Shown here: in pieces, positions 16,895 through 25,329 of the stretch
Numbering within the stretch: position 1 is the stretch's first letter
Layout of the letters: every line of letters begins with the position of its first letter
NCBI GenBank assembly: GCA_004292955.1
Contig: RDXX01000015.1
Span: 124,001-188,000, forward strand
Direction: 5' to 3'
DNA: 64,000 bases
From: Oscillatoriales cyanobacterium
GTDB lineage: Bacteria; Cyanobacteriota; Cyanobacteriia; Cyanobacteriales; Microcoleaceae
Translations under genes and position numbers: made by a program
The notes under the pieces: model-generated
The model's database searches: none
Told to the model about the DNA's origin: nothing
What the model saw: only the letters and a program-made list of their open reading frames with translations

Positions 16895-18358
16895 TCATCC
16901 GCGTGCATCTGCGGTTACAAACTCCGAATCTGCCAGCAGTGCCAGATTCAGACAATTTAAGACACTCGATTTGATCGGACGCTTTTCATCCCAAAATACG
17001 ATCGCAGAATAAAACTTAATTGCAGCCGATGAATTCAAAAGCTCAAAAGTTTGACGTGCAACTCCCTCATCATCAAAACTTAGGAAGTAAACAGTATCAT
17101 CAAAAACTACAGGTTTATTAGCGATTTCGCCGATTAACCTAAACTCCAATTTTTTATAAAGCCCGCCGATCGCAATTTTCCAAGGTTTGAAGGTATAATC
17201 GCCCACTCCAAAAATCGCAAATCTAGGGTTATTTTCATAAATTTTGCTTTTTCGATTATCTAGATATTGCCCGCGAGACTCCAGATATCGCCCCGTTTTA
17301 GGGGCAATTTTTTGGATATTTTCCGTTGATTCCCCGATATTTTTTTGAGTAATTAGCATATAGCGATCGGTAGCATTAATTCGATTTTGAGCAACACCAG
17401 ATCCTTTAATCATGGGAAACAGATAAGTTTCCTCAATATCAGCAACTTCTCCCAATTTATTTACAAAATAATTGTCAATTTTCTTAAATTCCATTACACT
17501 AGAACAGTCATGCTTTACACCCGATCGCCATTTTGTCCCTGAATCCACCGCATATAAATTACTCAATTTACTGAAAGCATCGATATCCTTAACCAAGAGA
17601 TTATTATGATATCCAATTCGGTGACAGTCCGAAGTTTCTAAACTGCTAAATACATCACAGAAGTAGTTTCGCGAATAACTGTCAAATTTGCAAACTAACA
17701 AACAAGCATCAACATTTGCATCAAAATATTTTTTGGCATCTATTGTGTAAGTTGCACAGTCAGCGAGATAGAGTTTTTGAGAGTGAATGTAATTCAATAA
17801 CTTTCTAGCAGTAGAAGTCTTGCAAAGCATGGCCAGATAAGCATCGCGCTTTTGCAGCCATTGCACCGCCTGAATCAGCATCCATTCTGAGATATCAAAG
17901 TTACTCTTACCTGTGAGAGCATCTAAGCCTTTGTGATTTTGAAAGTTGTTTTTTTTAGGTAAATTTTCGCTACCAAAAGTTCCTTGTTGTGAGTTTGTCA
18001 CCCAAGGAAAATTGCCGAGTACAAGCAGTCTATTTGTGTATTGATCAACTAACGATTTCCAATTAAATCGAAAGAAATCTCCATGAAAAATATCGCATCT
18101 CTCATCCTGAAATAATTGCTTATTTAGTCTGATTTCTGTTAAGTAATTTTGATTTATTTCAACCCCGATAATCTTCGCTGCGGATGGAAACGAACGTGCA
18201 GCAGCTTCAATAAAATTACCGACTCCGCACGTCGGCTCAATGATAGTGTTTGGATTGACATTAAGTTCTACTAATTTTCGACATACCATCTCGGCTAATG
18301 CCGGCGGTGTCTGAAAATCGCCGTATTCTAGTCTTGTTTTGCGATCGTTGGAACTCAT
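16895..18358 (-). CDS. N6-adenine DNA methyltransferase, TaqI/Eco57I-like (487 aa)
   Basis: SAM-binding motif I is IIEPTCGVGNFIEAA (about residues 39-53). The catalytic motif is a variant of NPPY/F reading GNFPWVTNS (about 114-122). The family feature RLEYGDFQTPPALAEMV occurs at the N-terminus, where cofactor-binding motif X lies. The C-terminal 250 residues should be the target-recognition part. The ATG overlaps the TGA of an upstream open remnant (ATGA), which suggests translational coupling to a lost partner such as a restriction enzyme. The enzyme probably belongs to a restriction-modification system or its remains. The recognition sequence is unknown. Confidence 0.8.
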   Translation of the reverse strand: MSSNDRKTRLEYGDFQTPPALAEMVCRKLVELNVNPNTIIEPTCGVGNFIEAAARSFPSAAKIIGVEINQNYLTEIRLNKQLFQDERCDIFHGDFFRFNWKSLVDQYTNRLLVLGNFPWVTNSQQGTFGSENLPKKNNFQNHKGLDALTGKSNFDISEWMLIQAVQWLQKRDAYLAMLCKTSTARKLLNYIHSQKLYLADCATYTIDAKKYFDANVDACLLVCKFDSYSRNYFCDVFSSLETSDCHRIGYHNNLLVKDIDAFSKLSNLYAVDSGTKWRSGVKHDCSSVMEFKKIDNYFVNKLGEVADIEETYLFPMIKGSGVAQNRINATDRYMLITQKNIGESTENIQKIAPKTGRYLESRGQYLDNRKSKIYENNPRFAIFGVGDYTFKPWKIAIGGLYKKLEFRLIGEIANKPVVFDDTVYFLSFDDEGVARQTFELLNSSAAIKFYSAIVFWDEKRPIKSSVLNCLNLALLADSEFVTADARG

Positions 18359-18498
18359 CGGTTAGATTTATAAACTGCGATAACGCCTTCCTGTTGTCCA
18401 GCGCGCTCAATGACTCTTCCATACTGAAGTCGCCACTGCAACGCATTAGAAATAGTCAAAAATCCTTGCAATGGTGGATTTCTCAGTATTTCGTCGTC
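18355..18498 (-). pseudogene. 47-codon remnant of a gene coupled to the DNA methyltransferase
   Basis: Between the HEPN-like gene and the methyltransferase the minus strand has an open frame whose product looks like a genuine protein end: LRNPPLQGFLTISNALQWR, then LQYGRVIERAGQQEGV. Its stop codon shares ATGA with the methyltransferase start. The frame is closed upstream by a stop at 18499-18501 and overlaps the last codons of the preceding gene. I infer it is the C-terminus of a protein whose body was deleted or replaced, most likely the restriction partner. I do not recognise the family. Confidence 0.45.
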
Positions 18499-19181
18499 TC
18501 ATCTACCTTAAGATAATCAAACAAGTCTTCTCTAACATTAGGAAAAAGCTCGGAAGTTAGTAGGGTGAAAAGAACTTTCCTTGCTAAATTGTATTCCTTT
18601 TGCTGGATTTTTAGATAATCAGTGTCGGTGTCATCTTTCACAATGTGAACATGAACACGATTTCTAATCTGACGGAGATATGGAAGGTTCTTAAAGAATT
18701 CGTCATTTCCCAATGCAACAAGCTTTTTTGACTCGACGCGCTGGCACATTTTATCAAAACTCATTTCTTGGTAAATTTCTGGCTTAACCTTTTCAAAGAT
18801 TTCCATATTAATTTTTTTCTTCTTCCCATCAGAATCTTCAAACTCCTGCCCTGATAACTTGCGATAGGATTTCCATGAAGTAGTTGCAGCTTTACCGCGT
18901 GCGCGAAGTAGGTAAAAAAATAGAGCCTCAATAATTGAACACGCTACTATGATGAACGTTTTCGCGTTTTGATTCCAAAGAACGGAAGTAAGATTTAAGT
19001 CTTCGCCACAGCGATGTATAAATTCGAGGTGTTGAAGCGAGTAAGCAATATTCTTTTGCAGCCCTCTACACTCTTTCTCTTCATAGTGTGGTATTGGAAC
19101 CATGAATTGTTTAAGATAATTTTCCAAATCCGATACTGACTTTGGAAGCCATTTATTTCCCTGTTTCTTCAGTGTAAGCAT
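18483..19181 (-). CDS. hypothetical HEPN-like protein (232 aa)
   Basis: I do not recognise the exact family. The protein is helical and soluble. It contains AKTFIIVACSIIEALFFYL (about residues 73-91) and later LRQIRNRVHVHI (about 172-183), where Arg and His are spaced as in the RxxxxxH motif of HEPN RNases and HEPN-like domains. A basic, charged insert (DGKKKKIN) lies between. Its position just upstream of a DNA methyltransferase and its remnant suggests a defence-locus gene, but that is inference. The start at 19181 is the longest ATG; no better start is indicated. Confidence 0.55.
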   Translation of the reverse strand: MLTLKKQGNKWLPKSVSDLENYLKQFMVPIPHYEEKECRGLQKNIAYSLQHLEFIHRCGEDLNLTSVLWNQNAKTFIIVACSIIEALFFYLLRARGKAATTSWKSYRKLSGQEFEDSDGKKKKINMEIFEKVKPEIYQEMSFDKMCQRVESKKLVALGNDEFFKNLPYLRQIRNRVHVHIVKDDTDTDYLKIQQKEYNLARKVLFTLLTSELFPNVREDLFDYLKVDETTKY

Positions 19182-19341
19182 TGTTTTCGTTAAGCATTTT
19201 TCATTTGAGCTACTATCCCTATTCTAGATGTCTTATTGACAACTTTCCGATGCAGGCGATCTCTGCTACTGCTCGTGCACTGCGCTGACATGGCCTACGA
19301 CAATTTGCCAGACTGCGGGTCCATGGGTGTTGTTGTACCAC

Positions 19342-19590
19342 TTATGCTGTAACCATTTCGGGTTTGATATTAGGTGATGCTGGCTCGAAGTACAAAACCA
19401 TGATTTGCTCTGGATTCAGTCCGACAGATTCATAAGTGCGTCCGTTGCGATCGCAAAATTCAACCTCAAACGCTGCACCATCAGCCAACAGTTCAACCAC
19501 TGTCCCAACTTGTCCGCGCCAGAGATTGTATTCAGGAATATCAACGGTCAAGGCAACAACATCTAGTAATTTAATTGTATTATTTACCAC
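19342..19590 (-). CDS. DUF4926 domain protein (82 aa)
   Basis: The sequence follows the DUF4926 pattern: IKLLDVVALTVDIPEYNL, then RGQVGTVVELL and FEVEFCDRNGRTY, with a typical beta-rich KOW-like build. The start is a GTG at 19590 preceded by a strong GGGAGGT ribosome-binding site. The upstream neighbour on the same strand is a DUF6883 gene 18 bp away; the two families are frequent neighbours and may form a toxin/immunity-type pair. That role is not demonstrated. Confidence 0.8.
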   Translation of the reverse strand: MVNNTIKLLDVVALTVDIPEYNLWRGQVGTVVELLADGAAFEVEFCDRNGRTYESVGLNPEQIMVLYFEPASPNIKPEMVTA

Positions 19591-19608
19591 TTTTATTACC
19601 TCCCGGCA

Positions 19609-19941
19609 CTACAAAGGATAGCAGGTTGTTAATCTCGGAATTTCCGAATCATGCTCAATAATCCAGCCACTCCGAAGGGTTGCACTTCTATTTTGCCATT
19701 CAATCGTGAAATCTAGGGTGTACCGTTGCCCGAACCCATCCCGCCTCCCTAACTGAGCTTCATGACTTTGAATTACTTCAAGCAAAATTTGGCGCAATTC
19801 CTCCGCATTGTCAGGCATCATCCCCAGAATTGACGAAAACAGCCGCGCTTTGTGTTTACCATCATCGTGTTCTGGATTTAGGCAGTAGTCACGAAGTTTA
19901 CGAATATCAACAACTGCATTTCCTGCATTTGGAATGAGCAT
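19609..19941 (-). CDS. DUF6883 domain protein (110 aa)
   Basis: From ATG 19941 the protein begins MLIPNAGNAVVDIRKLRDYC, then LNPEHDDGKHKARLF and ILGMMPDNAEELRQ. This is the DUF6883 pattern. A longer reading from 20004 adds a hydrophobic stretch not found in the family, so the internal ATG is preferred. It is encoded just upstream of a DUF4926 gene in the same orientation and should be co-transcribed with it. Function unknown; DUF6883 is often seen as a C-terminal toxin-like domain or with small partners. Confidence 0.75.
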   Translation of the reverse strand: MLIPNAGNAVVDIRKLRDYCLNPEHDDGKHKARLFSSILGMMPDNAEELRQILLEVIQSHEAQLGRRDGFGQRYTLDFTIEWQNRSATLRSGWIIEHDSEIPRLTTCYPL

Positions 19942-20046
19942 AGAAAATAGGAACCAGTTAATGAAAAAAACAGAGGGCGAGTTTTGCATAAAACTTGACT
20001 GCAAAAGTCAAATTTTATACTCTAAACCCGCCCTCGCAAAACTCGC

Positions 20047-20550
20047 TTAATAAGCGTCTTGCAATTCGTAAAAATCAGGCGAAATATAATCTTTCCGCAG
20101 CGGCCAGCCCACCCAATCTTCGTTCATCAAAATCCGTTTCAGATTCGGATGTCCTTCGTAGACGATGCCGTACATATCGTAGGATTCCCGCTCTTGGAAA
20201 TCTGCTGCTTTCCAAATCCAGTAAACTGATGGAACTCTCGGATCTTCGCGGGGAATAAATACTTTGACGCGGACTTCTTCGGGGTGCGAAGCGTTGTCCG
20301 TCAATTTAGCCAAGTGGTAGACGCTGACTAAATCTTGTCCAGGGCCTTGGTCGTAGGCGCACTGGTACTGCATATAATTGAACCCGTAGGCGTACAGTGC
20401 TGTTGACATCGGAATTAGGAATTCTCGATCGACCTTTAAGATCTCCACACCCAAATTATCAGCAGCTAAAGCCTCGTGATCGAAGCCATTCTGAGTCAAC
20501 CACTGAGAAACCTTCCCAGCTTCAACAATCGCAGATTCTGTCTCAGCCAC
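20047..20550 (-). CDS. ndhJ: NAD(P)H dehydrogenase-1 subunit J
   Basis: The protein is the 30-kDa-type subunit of the NDH-1 peripheral arm (NuoC family), with the signature [20 protein letters not shown] near its C-terminus and [14 protein letters not shown] at the end. In cyanobacteria NDH-1 takes electrons from ferredoxin for respiration and cyclic electron flow at the thylakoid membrane. The start is the GTG at 20550 (VAETES), since AGGAGG lies 8 bases upstream; an ATG at 20577 would lie before that site. It overlaps ndhK by 8 bp, in the standard ndhC-ndhK-ndhJ order. Confidence 0.95.
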   Translation of the reverse strand: MAETESAIVEAGKVSQWLTQNGFDHEALAADNLGVEILKVDREFLIPMSTALYAYGFNYMQYQCAYDQGPGQDLVSVYHLAKLTDNASHPEEVRVKVFIPREDPRVPSVYWIWKAADFQERESYDMYGIVYEGHPNLKRILMNEDWVGWPLRKDYISPDFYELQDAY

Positions 20551-21268
20551 GTTGTACCTCCTGTTTTTGTCCTGCAAGCAGGGCGGGCGGTACGGGCATT
20601 CCCATTGCTTCCGTCAACTCCTTCGGTGGGGCTATCCGCCCGGGAATTGACAAATATTTGCCATCCAAAATGTCGTCTACTACTTTCATTTTGTGGGGTC
20701 TGGTGTAGTAGCGGTGAGTCGGTAACAAGTTAGCCCTTTCTTGCATTGAGTCGTTGGCGATTTTTTTCCGCAGTTTGATAATTGCGTCAATAATCGCTTC
20801 GGGACGCGGGGGACAGCCGGGGATGTACACATCTACGGGGATAAGTTTGTCAACGCCTCTGACTGCTGTGGGGGAGTCTACGCTGAACATTCCACCGGTG
20901 ATCGTGCACGCGCCCATGGCGATCACGTACTTGGGTTCGGGCATTTGTTCGTACAGCCGCACCAAGATGGGGGCGTACTTCATGGTAATTGTACCTGCGG
21001 TGATTAACAGGTCAGCTTGTCTGGGGCTCGATCGCGGTACTAAGCCGAATCTGTCGAAGTCAAAGCGCGAACCAATCAAAGCTGCAAATTCGATGAAGCA
21101 GCAAGCCGTGCCGTAAAGCAACGGCCACAGGCTGGAAAGTCTCGCCCAGTTATAGATGTCATCAACCGTGGTTAGGATGACGTTCTCTGATAATTCGGAT
21201 GTGACTTGCGGCCGCTCTGCCGGATTGACAATTAGGGATTTTTGTGATGTATCAGAACTTAAGACCAT
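20543..21268 (-). CDS. ndhK: NAD(P)H dehydrogenase-1 subunit K
   Basis: This is the PSST/NuoB-type subunit that carries the terminal [4Fe-4S] cluster N2. Cluster ligands are visible in YGTACCFIE, in GACTITGG and in [10 protein letters not shown]. It transfers electrons to plastoquinone in the NDH-1 complex. The start was set at ATG 21268 (MVLSSDTSQ) because AAAGGAG lies just upstream and this matches family length (241 aa). A longer open frame up to 21379 runs into ndhC and is not the gene. It overlaps ndhC by 10 bp and ndhJ by 8 bp, so the three genes are translationally coupled. Confidence 0.96.
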   Translation of the reverse strand: MVLSSDTSQKSLIVNPAERPQVTSELSENVILTTVDDIYNWARLSSLWPLLYGTACCFIEFAALIGSRFDFDRFGLVPRSSPRQADLLITAGTITMKYAPILVRLYEQMPEPKYVIAMGACTITGGMFSVDSPTAVRGVDKLIPVDVYIPGCPPRPEAIIDAIIKLRKKIANDSMQERANLLPTHRYYTRPHKMKVVDDILDGKYLSIPGRIAPPKELTEAMGMPVPPALLAGQKQEVQRG

Positions 21269-21621
21269 TCTAAGGCTCCTTTGCGCCATGCATATACAAG
21301 AGCAATAACGAGGATCGTGATGAAAAACAAGGCTTCGATGAAAGCCAAGAGTCCTAGCTGGTTGAAAGCAACCGCCCAAGGGTAGAGGAATACGGTCTCT
21401 ACGTCGAAGATGACGAAGACCAGGGCGAACATATAATATCGGATGTTGAACTGAATCCAGGCTCCGCCGATCGGCTCAACGCCAGATTCGTAGGTAGTGC
21501 GTCGGTCGTAGGGACGACTTTTGGGCCGCAGTACCTTAGACGCCGTGAGGGCGAGGATAGGCACTAGGCTCGAAATTAACAGGAAGCCTAAAAAATACTC
21601 GTAGCCGCTAAGTGCAAACAC
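21259..21621 (-). CDS. ndhC: NAD(P)H dehydrogenase-1 subunit C
   Basis: This 120-residue membrane subunit (NuoA family) has three transmembrane helices. The conserved loop after helix one reads [20 protein letters not shown], and helix two holds [15 protein letters not shown]. It forms part of the quinone chamber region of NDH-1. It is the first gene of the ndhC-ndhK-ndhJ operon on the minus strand, so the promoter should lie above 21621. Confidence 0.96.
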   Translation of the reverse strand: MFALSGYEYFLGFLLISSLVPILALTASKVLRPKSRPYDRRTTYESGVEPIGGAWIQFNIRYYMFALVFVIFDVETVFLYPWAVAFNQLGLLAFIEALFFITILVIALVYAWRKGALEWS

Positions 21622-21654
21622 GGTGAATAATTACTGCCTCTGTGAAAGGGTTAT

Positions 21655-22550
21655 TTGACATACTCCCCAACCTAAAGGCATGGGGATTGTGGATTTAAAC
21701 AGCAAAAGCAAGCACGGCTTGTCTGATATTGCCTAGCACGATAGTTGATGCCCCAACTTATTTGAGATTTTTTGGATTTATACAGTTGAGACCGGATTTT
21801 TACATCTCGCGAATCAACAATACATAAATACATAACTTATCATAAAAGCCGTCTGATCGGGACACGGGGCTTTAGGCCCAATTTTTCGGTAACAGAAATT
21901 ACTGGTCGATCGAGATTAATTGTCCATCTTCTGCAATAATTTTTAATGTATATTTTAATAAAACCGCAATCTCAGGATTGGGTAAACGATATTCTAACTG
22001 CCTGTGGAAGACGGGCGGCTGCCTGTGGACGCTGAGTAAGACCATCATCGACGCTTTGTGTCGAACACCCTTGTGGTGTCCCTAACGTGGTATCGGCGGT
22101 TGAGACGGGAAACCTCGAAGACGAATAAGACCGTCCTAATCTGAGTGTTGGTTGGCAGCCCCAACTATAACGAAGCTTAGTTGAGGTACTTCACCAACAA
22201 AATGGGTCTGAAGCCCCGTCCTTCTAGGACGGCTTCGCGTTAGAAGATCTAGAAAGGCAAGTAAGAACAACCATCTACGTGTTGAAACAATATCAAAAGG
22301 TGTAACTCCTGATTTAGCTCGCCTCGACTCGATCGTAGCGAGAGTTAAACAAGCAATAGTGAATTGTTGAGCGTACCTAACTGGCGGGCGTGATGGACTC
22401 TGAAAGTATAAAAAGATCAAAGTAAGCGCAATTGCAATACTTCTGGTGTTAGTAGTTGTTTTGAGCGTGTAGAGGCGATTTGTCAGCGCCTTTAAGACTC
22501 AAATTGTGGTCTTAAGAATCTCCGTGGCTAAAGCCCGGAGAGTGTCAACT
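21655..22550. mobile_element. decayed IS200/IS605-like tract, no intact ORF
   Basis: The 950-bp gap between ndhC and rub contains three hairpins of the kind found at IS200/IS605-family ends: CCCCAACCTAAAGGCATGGGG at 21665-21685 split by one mismatch, CCGTCCTTCTAGGACGG near 22218-22236, and CTCCGTGGCTAAAGCCCGGAG near 22525-22545 followed by AGTGTCAA. Between about 22005 and 22200 the DNA is rich in short inverted repeats (AACACCCTTGTGGTGT) and has stops in all frames, as in the 3' region of tnpB-type elements where the guide RNA is made. No tnpA or tnpB frame survives. The assignment is an inference from hairpin style. Confidence 0.4.
21899..22027 (-). pseudogene. C-terminal fragment of an unidentified gene
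   Basis: On the minus strand the frame ending at TAA (21899-21901) reads LEYRLPNPEIAVLLKYTLKI, then IAEDGQLISIDQ. It has normal amphipathic protein character and no stop for about 40 codons, but no start codon of its own. It looks like the end of a gene interrupted by the neighbouring repeat or insertion sequence. I do not recognise the family. Confidence 0.35.
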
Positions 22551-22570
22551 GACCTACTCTTTTTGGAACT

Positions 22571-22906
22571 ATGAGCGATCGAGCCACTGAGACTAAGACC
22601 CTCGATCGGCACGAGTGCCGCGCCTGCGGCTACGTCTACGATCCGAAAAAAGGGAATCCTAAAAATGACATTGCCCCTGGCACAGCTTTTGAAGATTTGC
22701 CCGCTACTTGGGTTTGTCCCGTTTGCGCGGGCCGCAAGTCGGTCTTTCAAAATCTGGGTCAGATGGAAGGAGTATCGGGATTTAAAGCAAATCAGCGCTA
22801 CGGTGTCGGCGTCAACGGCATGACCGAAGGTCAAAAAAGTTTGCTGATTTTTGGCGGCTTGGTCGTTGGTTTCTTGTTGTTACTTAGTATGTATGGTTTG
22901 CAGTAA
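22571..22906 (+). CDS. rub: rubredoxin with C-terminal membrane anchor
   Basis: The 111-residue protein has the two rubredoxin iron-binding pairs, CRACGYVYDP (residues 17-26) and CPVCAGRKS, around one Fe(Cys)4 site. A C-terminal transmembrane helix (SLLIFGGLVVGFLLLLSMYG) follows. Membrane-anchored rubredoxin (RubA) of cyanobacteria is needed for photosystem assembly, especially of PSII reaction-centre complexes. It is the first gene of the rub-ycf48-psbEFLJ cluster, which is conserved in cyanobacteria, and its stop overlaps the start of ycf48. Confidence 0.95.
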   Translation: MSDRATETKTLDRHECRACGYVYDPKKGNPKNDIAPGTAFEDLPATWVCPVCAGRKSVFQNLGQMEGVSGFKANQRYGVGVNGMTEGQKSLLIFGGLVVGFLLLLSMYGLQ

Positions 22907-23906
22907 AACGATTGTGAGATTTTGGCAACGAATTGTAATGTTATTGGCGGCTGCACTCATCTGTACGAGTTGCAGCACGATCGGTTCTGTGAGTTACAAC
23001 CCTTGGCAAGTGATTTCCTTGCCAACAGAAGCTAATTTACAGGATATTGCCTTTACGGGAAATGCCCAGCACGGCTGGGTTGTTGGTTCTGAGGCGACTC
23101 TGTTTGAAACGATCGACGGCGGGACTAACTGGAAGCCAGTAGCACTGGATATAGACGAGCCGAGATCGCGTTTTGCGTCGGTGAGTTTTTCCGGTTCCGA
23201 AGGCTGGATTGTCGGTCAGCCTTCGGTTTTGCTCCACACAGAAGATGAGGGCAAGTCTTGGACGCGGATTGCTTTAAGCTCTCAGTTACCAGGTTCTCCG
23301 AGTACGATCGCCGCTATTGGCCCAAATACGGCTGATATGACGACGGATGTCGGGGCGATTTACCGGACTTCTGACGGTGGCAAAAATTGGAAAGCGATCG
23401 TGCAAGATTCTTTTGGGGTAGTTCGCAATATCAACCGCTCGGAAGACGGGCAGTATGTTGCGGTATCCTCGAAAGGTAATTTCTACTCCGTGTGGAGACC
23501 AGGACAACAAGCTTGGGAACCCCACAACCGCAATAGTTCTCGCCGCTTGCAAAACATGGGCTTTACCAAGGACGGGCGTTTGTGGATGCTCGCCCGCGGC
23601 GGTCAGATTCAGTTTAGCGATCCGTCCAATCCTGAAGGTTGGGGAAAACCGTTTTTTCCCGATCGCAAAGCGAGTTGGGGTTTGCTAGACATGGCTTACC
23701 GGACTGATAATGAAGTTTGGGTAGCCGGCGGCGGCGGCAATTTGCTGTGCAGTTTGGATGGCGGGAAAACTTGGCAAAAAGACCGCGAAGTTGAGGACGT
23801 TCCTGCTAATTTTTACAGGATTGTCTTTATGGGCCCCGATCGCGGATTCGTGATTGGTGCGAGCGGTACTCTACTTAAATATCAAGGTTCAGCGCAAGCT
23901 GCTTGA
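22893..23906 (+). CDS. ycf48: photosystem II assembly factor Ycf48/HCF136
   Basis: The protein is a seven-bladed beta-propeller of the Ycf48/HCF136 family, with repeated blades such as GWVVGSEATLFETIDGGTNW, GWIVGQPSVLLHTEDEGKSW and VWVAGGGGNLLCSLDGGKTW. The N-terminus has a hydrophobic signal ending in ICTSCS, so it is probably a lumenal lipoprotein. It binds pre-D1 and helps build the PSII reaction centre. The start was placed at ATG 22893, overlapping rub by 14 bp; a start at 22851 would lie deep inside rub and is less likely. Downstream lie the cytochrome b559 genes. Confidence 0.94.
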   Translation: MVCSKTIVRFWQRIVMLLAAALICTSCSTIGSVSYNPWQVISLPTEANLQDIAFTGNAQHGWVVGSEATLFETIDGGTNWKPVALDIDEPRSRFASVSFSGSEGWIVGQPSVLLHTEDEGKSWTRIALSSQLPGSPSTIAAIGPNTADMTTDVGAIYRTSDGGKNWKAIVQDSFGVVRNINRSEDGQYVAVSSKGNFYSVWRPGQQAWEPHNRNSSRRLQNMGFTKDGRLWMLARGGQIQFSDPSNPEGWGKPFFPDRKASWGLLDMAYRTDNEVWVAGGGGNLLCSLDGGKTWQKDREVEDVPANFYRIVFMGPDRGFVIGASGTLLKYQGSAQAA

Positions 23907-23962
23907 TAGTAGAATAGTAATAGAGATTGTCTGTCGATTTGTTGTTGAAAGGAGGATTCTAA

Positions 23963-24211
23963 ATGGCCGGTACAACTGGAGAACGTCCGTTTGGGGACAT
24001 TATTACAAGCATCCGTTATTGGGTAATTCACAGCCTCACCATTCCAGCTTTGTTTATTGCTGGATGGCTGTTTGTGCAAACTGGTTTGGCTTACGATGCT
24101 TTCGGAACTCCTCGCCCTAACCAGTATTTCACAGAGCAGCGCGAAGAAGTTCCGATTATCTCGGATCGCTTTGAAGCTAAGAAACAAGTAGATCAGTTCA
24201 TTGGCAAGTAA
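23963..24211 (+). CDS. psbE: cytochrome b559 alpha subunit
   Basis: The 82-residue protein matches Psb[21 protein letters not shown], then [16 protein letters not shown] with the haem-ligand His in the transmembrane helix, then a lumenal tail with RPNQYFTE. With PsbF it binds the b559 haem at the edge of photosystem II. A strong AAAGGAGG ribosome-binding site precedes the ATG. Confidence 0.98.
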   Translation: MAGTTGERPFGDIITSIRYWVIHSLTIPALFIAGWLFVQTGLAYDAFGTPRPNQYFTEQREEVPIISDRFEAKKQVDQFIGK

Positions 24212-24231
24212 TTTTACAAGGATTTGGAAAA

Positions 24232-24369
24232 ATGACGAGCAGAACGCCAAACAATGAGCCAATTTCGTATCCGATTTTTACGGTACGCTGGTTGGCCGTT
24301 CATACTTTAGGTGTCCCAACGATTTTCTTTTTGGGCGCGATCGCAGCAATGCAATTTATTCAACGATAG
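24232..24369 (+). CDS. psbF: cytochrome b559 beta subunit
   Basis: This 45-residue protein begins [16 protein letters not shown] and contains [20 protein letters not shown], where the His is the second haem ligand of cytochrome b559. It forms one transmembrane helix in photosystem II. It starts 20 bases after psbE, preceded by AAGGAT. Confidence 0.97.
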   Translation: MTSRTPNNEPISYPIFTVRWLAVHTLGVPTIFFLGAIAAMQFIQR

Positions 24370-24378
24370 GAGTTTATA

Positions 24379-24501
24379 ATGCCTGAACGCGCCCCTAATC
24401 CCAACGAGCAGCCAGTCGAGTTAAACCGGACTTCTCTTTATTTGGGTTTATTGCTGATTTTTGTGTTGGGGATTTTGTTCTCCAGTTATTTCTTTAACTA
24501 A
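24379..24501 (+). CDS. psbL: photosystem II protein L
   Basis: This 40-residue protein reads [20 protein letters not shown] and then [20 protein letters not shown], matching PsbL over its full length. It is a single-helix subunit at the PSII dimer interface, near the QA site. AGGAG lies just after the psbF stop and serves as its ribosome-binding site. Confidence 0.97.
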   Translation: MPERAPNPNEQPVELNRTSLYLGLLLIFVLGILFSSYFFN

Positions 24502-24570
24502 CTGGTGGTTCAGTTCAATCTCTGTGATTCAATCCAATTTGTTTAGCTGTGAATTAGTGAGGTGATCGCT

Positions 24571-24693
24571 ATGTTTAGTGAAAGTGGCAGAATTCCTTTG
24601 TGGCTGGTAGCTACTGTCGCAGGTCTCGGTGCTCTGAGCATTTTGAGCCTTTTCTTCTACGGTGCTTATGCCGGTTTGGGTTCTTCGATGTAA
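24571..24693 (+). CDS. psbJ: photosystem II protein J
   Basis: This 40-residue protein reads [20 protein letters not shown] and then [20 protein letters not shown], matching PsbJ over its full length. It is a single-helix PSII subunit close to cytochrome b559 and the plastoquinone channel. It is the last gene of the psbEFLJ operon. GAGGTGAT lies just upstream of the ATG. Confidence 0.97.
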   Translation: MFSESGRIPLWLVATVAGLGALSILSLFFYGAYAGLGSSM

Positions 24694-24718
24694 GGACAAT
24701 ATTGCGTATTTTACGCCT

Positions 24719-24747
24719 AAAACCTCCCTTGAAAAAGGGGGGTTTTA
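24719..24747 (+). terminator. terminator of the psbEFLJ operon
   Basis: AAAACCTCCCTT at 24719-24730 pairs with AAGGGGGGTTTT (24736-24747), 26 bases after the psbJ stop. The T-run is part of the descending stem. Confidence 0.75.
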
Positions 24748-24785
24748 ATTAATTCAGTCTTAGACGCAACCGTCACACTAAATAA

Positions 24786-24978
24786 AGGTACGTAGTTGCG
24801 CTCTTTGCGCTCTTATCGCAATCCTCGCAGGATTTTCATGAGTACCTGTAGGGACTTAGGTCAAGCCGTGTCCCTGATTGATTTAGGCGAAATCACATTT
24901 ATGTTCGCCGCCCGTGATAATGATTTAGGATGGCTATATATATTAAGATCGGAGCGCAAAGAGCGCAACTACGTACCT
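24786..24978. mobile_element. 193-bp MITE-like element with 27-bp perfect terminal repeats
   Basis: The left end begins AGGTACGTAGTTGCGCTC at 24786 and is perfectly repeated in inverse orientation over 27 bp, ending at 24978. The interior contains ATGATTTAGGATGGCTATA, close to the terminal repeat of the element at 5232-5368. A 63-codon open frame inside has no coding character. The same AGGTACGTxGTTG end recurs at 32684-32754 and 56999-57111. Confidence 0.7.
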
Positions 24979-25329
24979 AAGAATTAGCCTCGATCGAGGT
25001 CGATCAAACAATCCGAACAATTGTTTTGTAGCAAAAGTTTTGATAAATGATATAAATCGAGGATAAATGTTAGATAAACAGTTCATTGTTTAGGAAATTT
25101 ATAATATTTTGCTGGGAATCGCTAGTAGGACTAAAGTCCGAACGATCGAACCTTTTTAATTTTAGGTAATTGACAGGACACGGTATAAATCTAAAATCTA
25201 AAATCTAAAATCTAAAATCTAACATCGACGGTCGATCGCCCAAAGTATGGGACAGATCCTGAAAATAGCCAAAAGTTGCGAGTAGAATGATTCAAGAGCC
25301 GATCGCTCGATCGTAGTCCATAGCGAAAT
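24979..25329. other. intergenic region with AAATCTA heptad array
   Basis: The gap before the penicillin-binding protein gene holds a tandem AAATCTA heptad array at 25187-25220 and a GGACTAAAGTCC palindrome near 25127-25138. No ORF or RNA gene is supported. Confidence 0.55.

Noticed and set aside
20551-20577. ATG at 20577 as start of ndhJ
   Set aside because: The strong AGGAGG lies between this ATG and the GTG at 20550, and the family begins at the GTG.
21269-21379. N-terminal extension of ndhK
   Set aside because: The added 37 residues are ndhC codons read in another frame; the ATG at 21268 has a ribosome-binding site.
24796-24987. 63-codon open frame on the plus strand
   Set aside because: It lies wholly inside a MITE with 27-bp inverted repeats, includes the repeat arms as codons and has no protein-like character.
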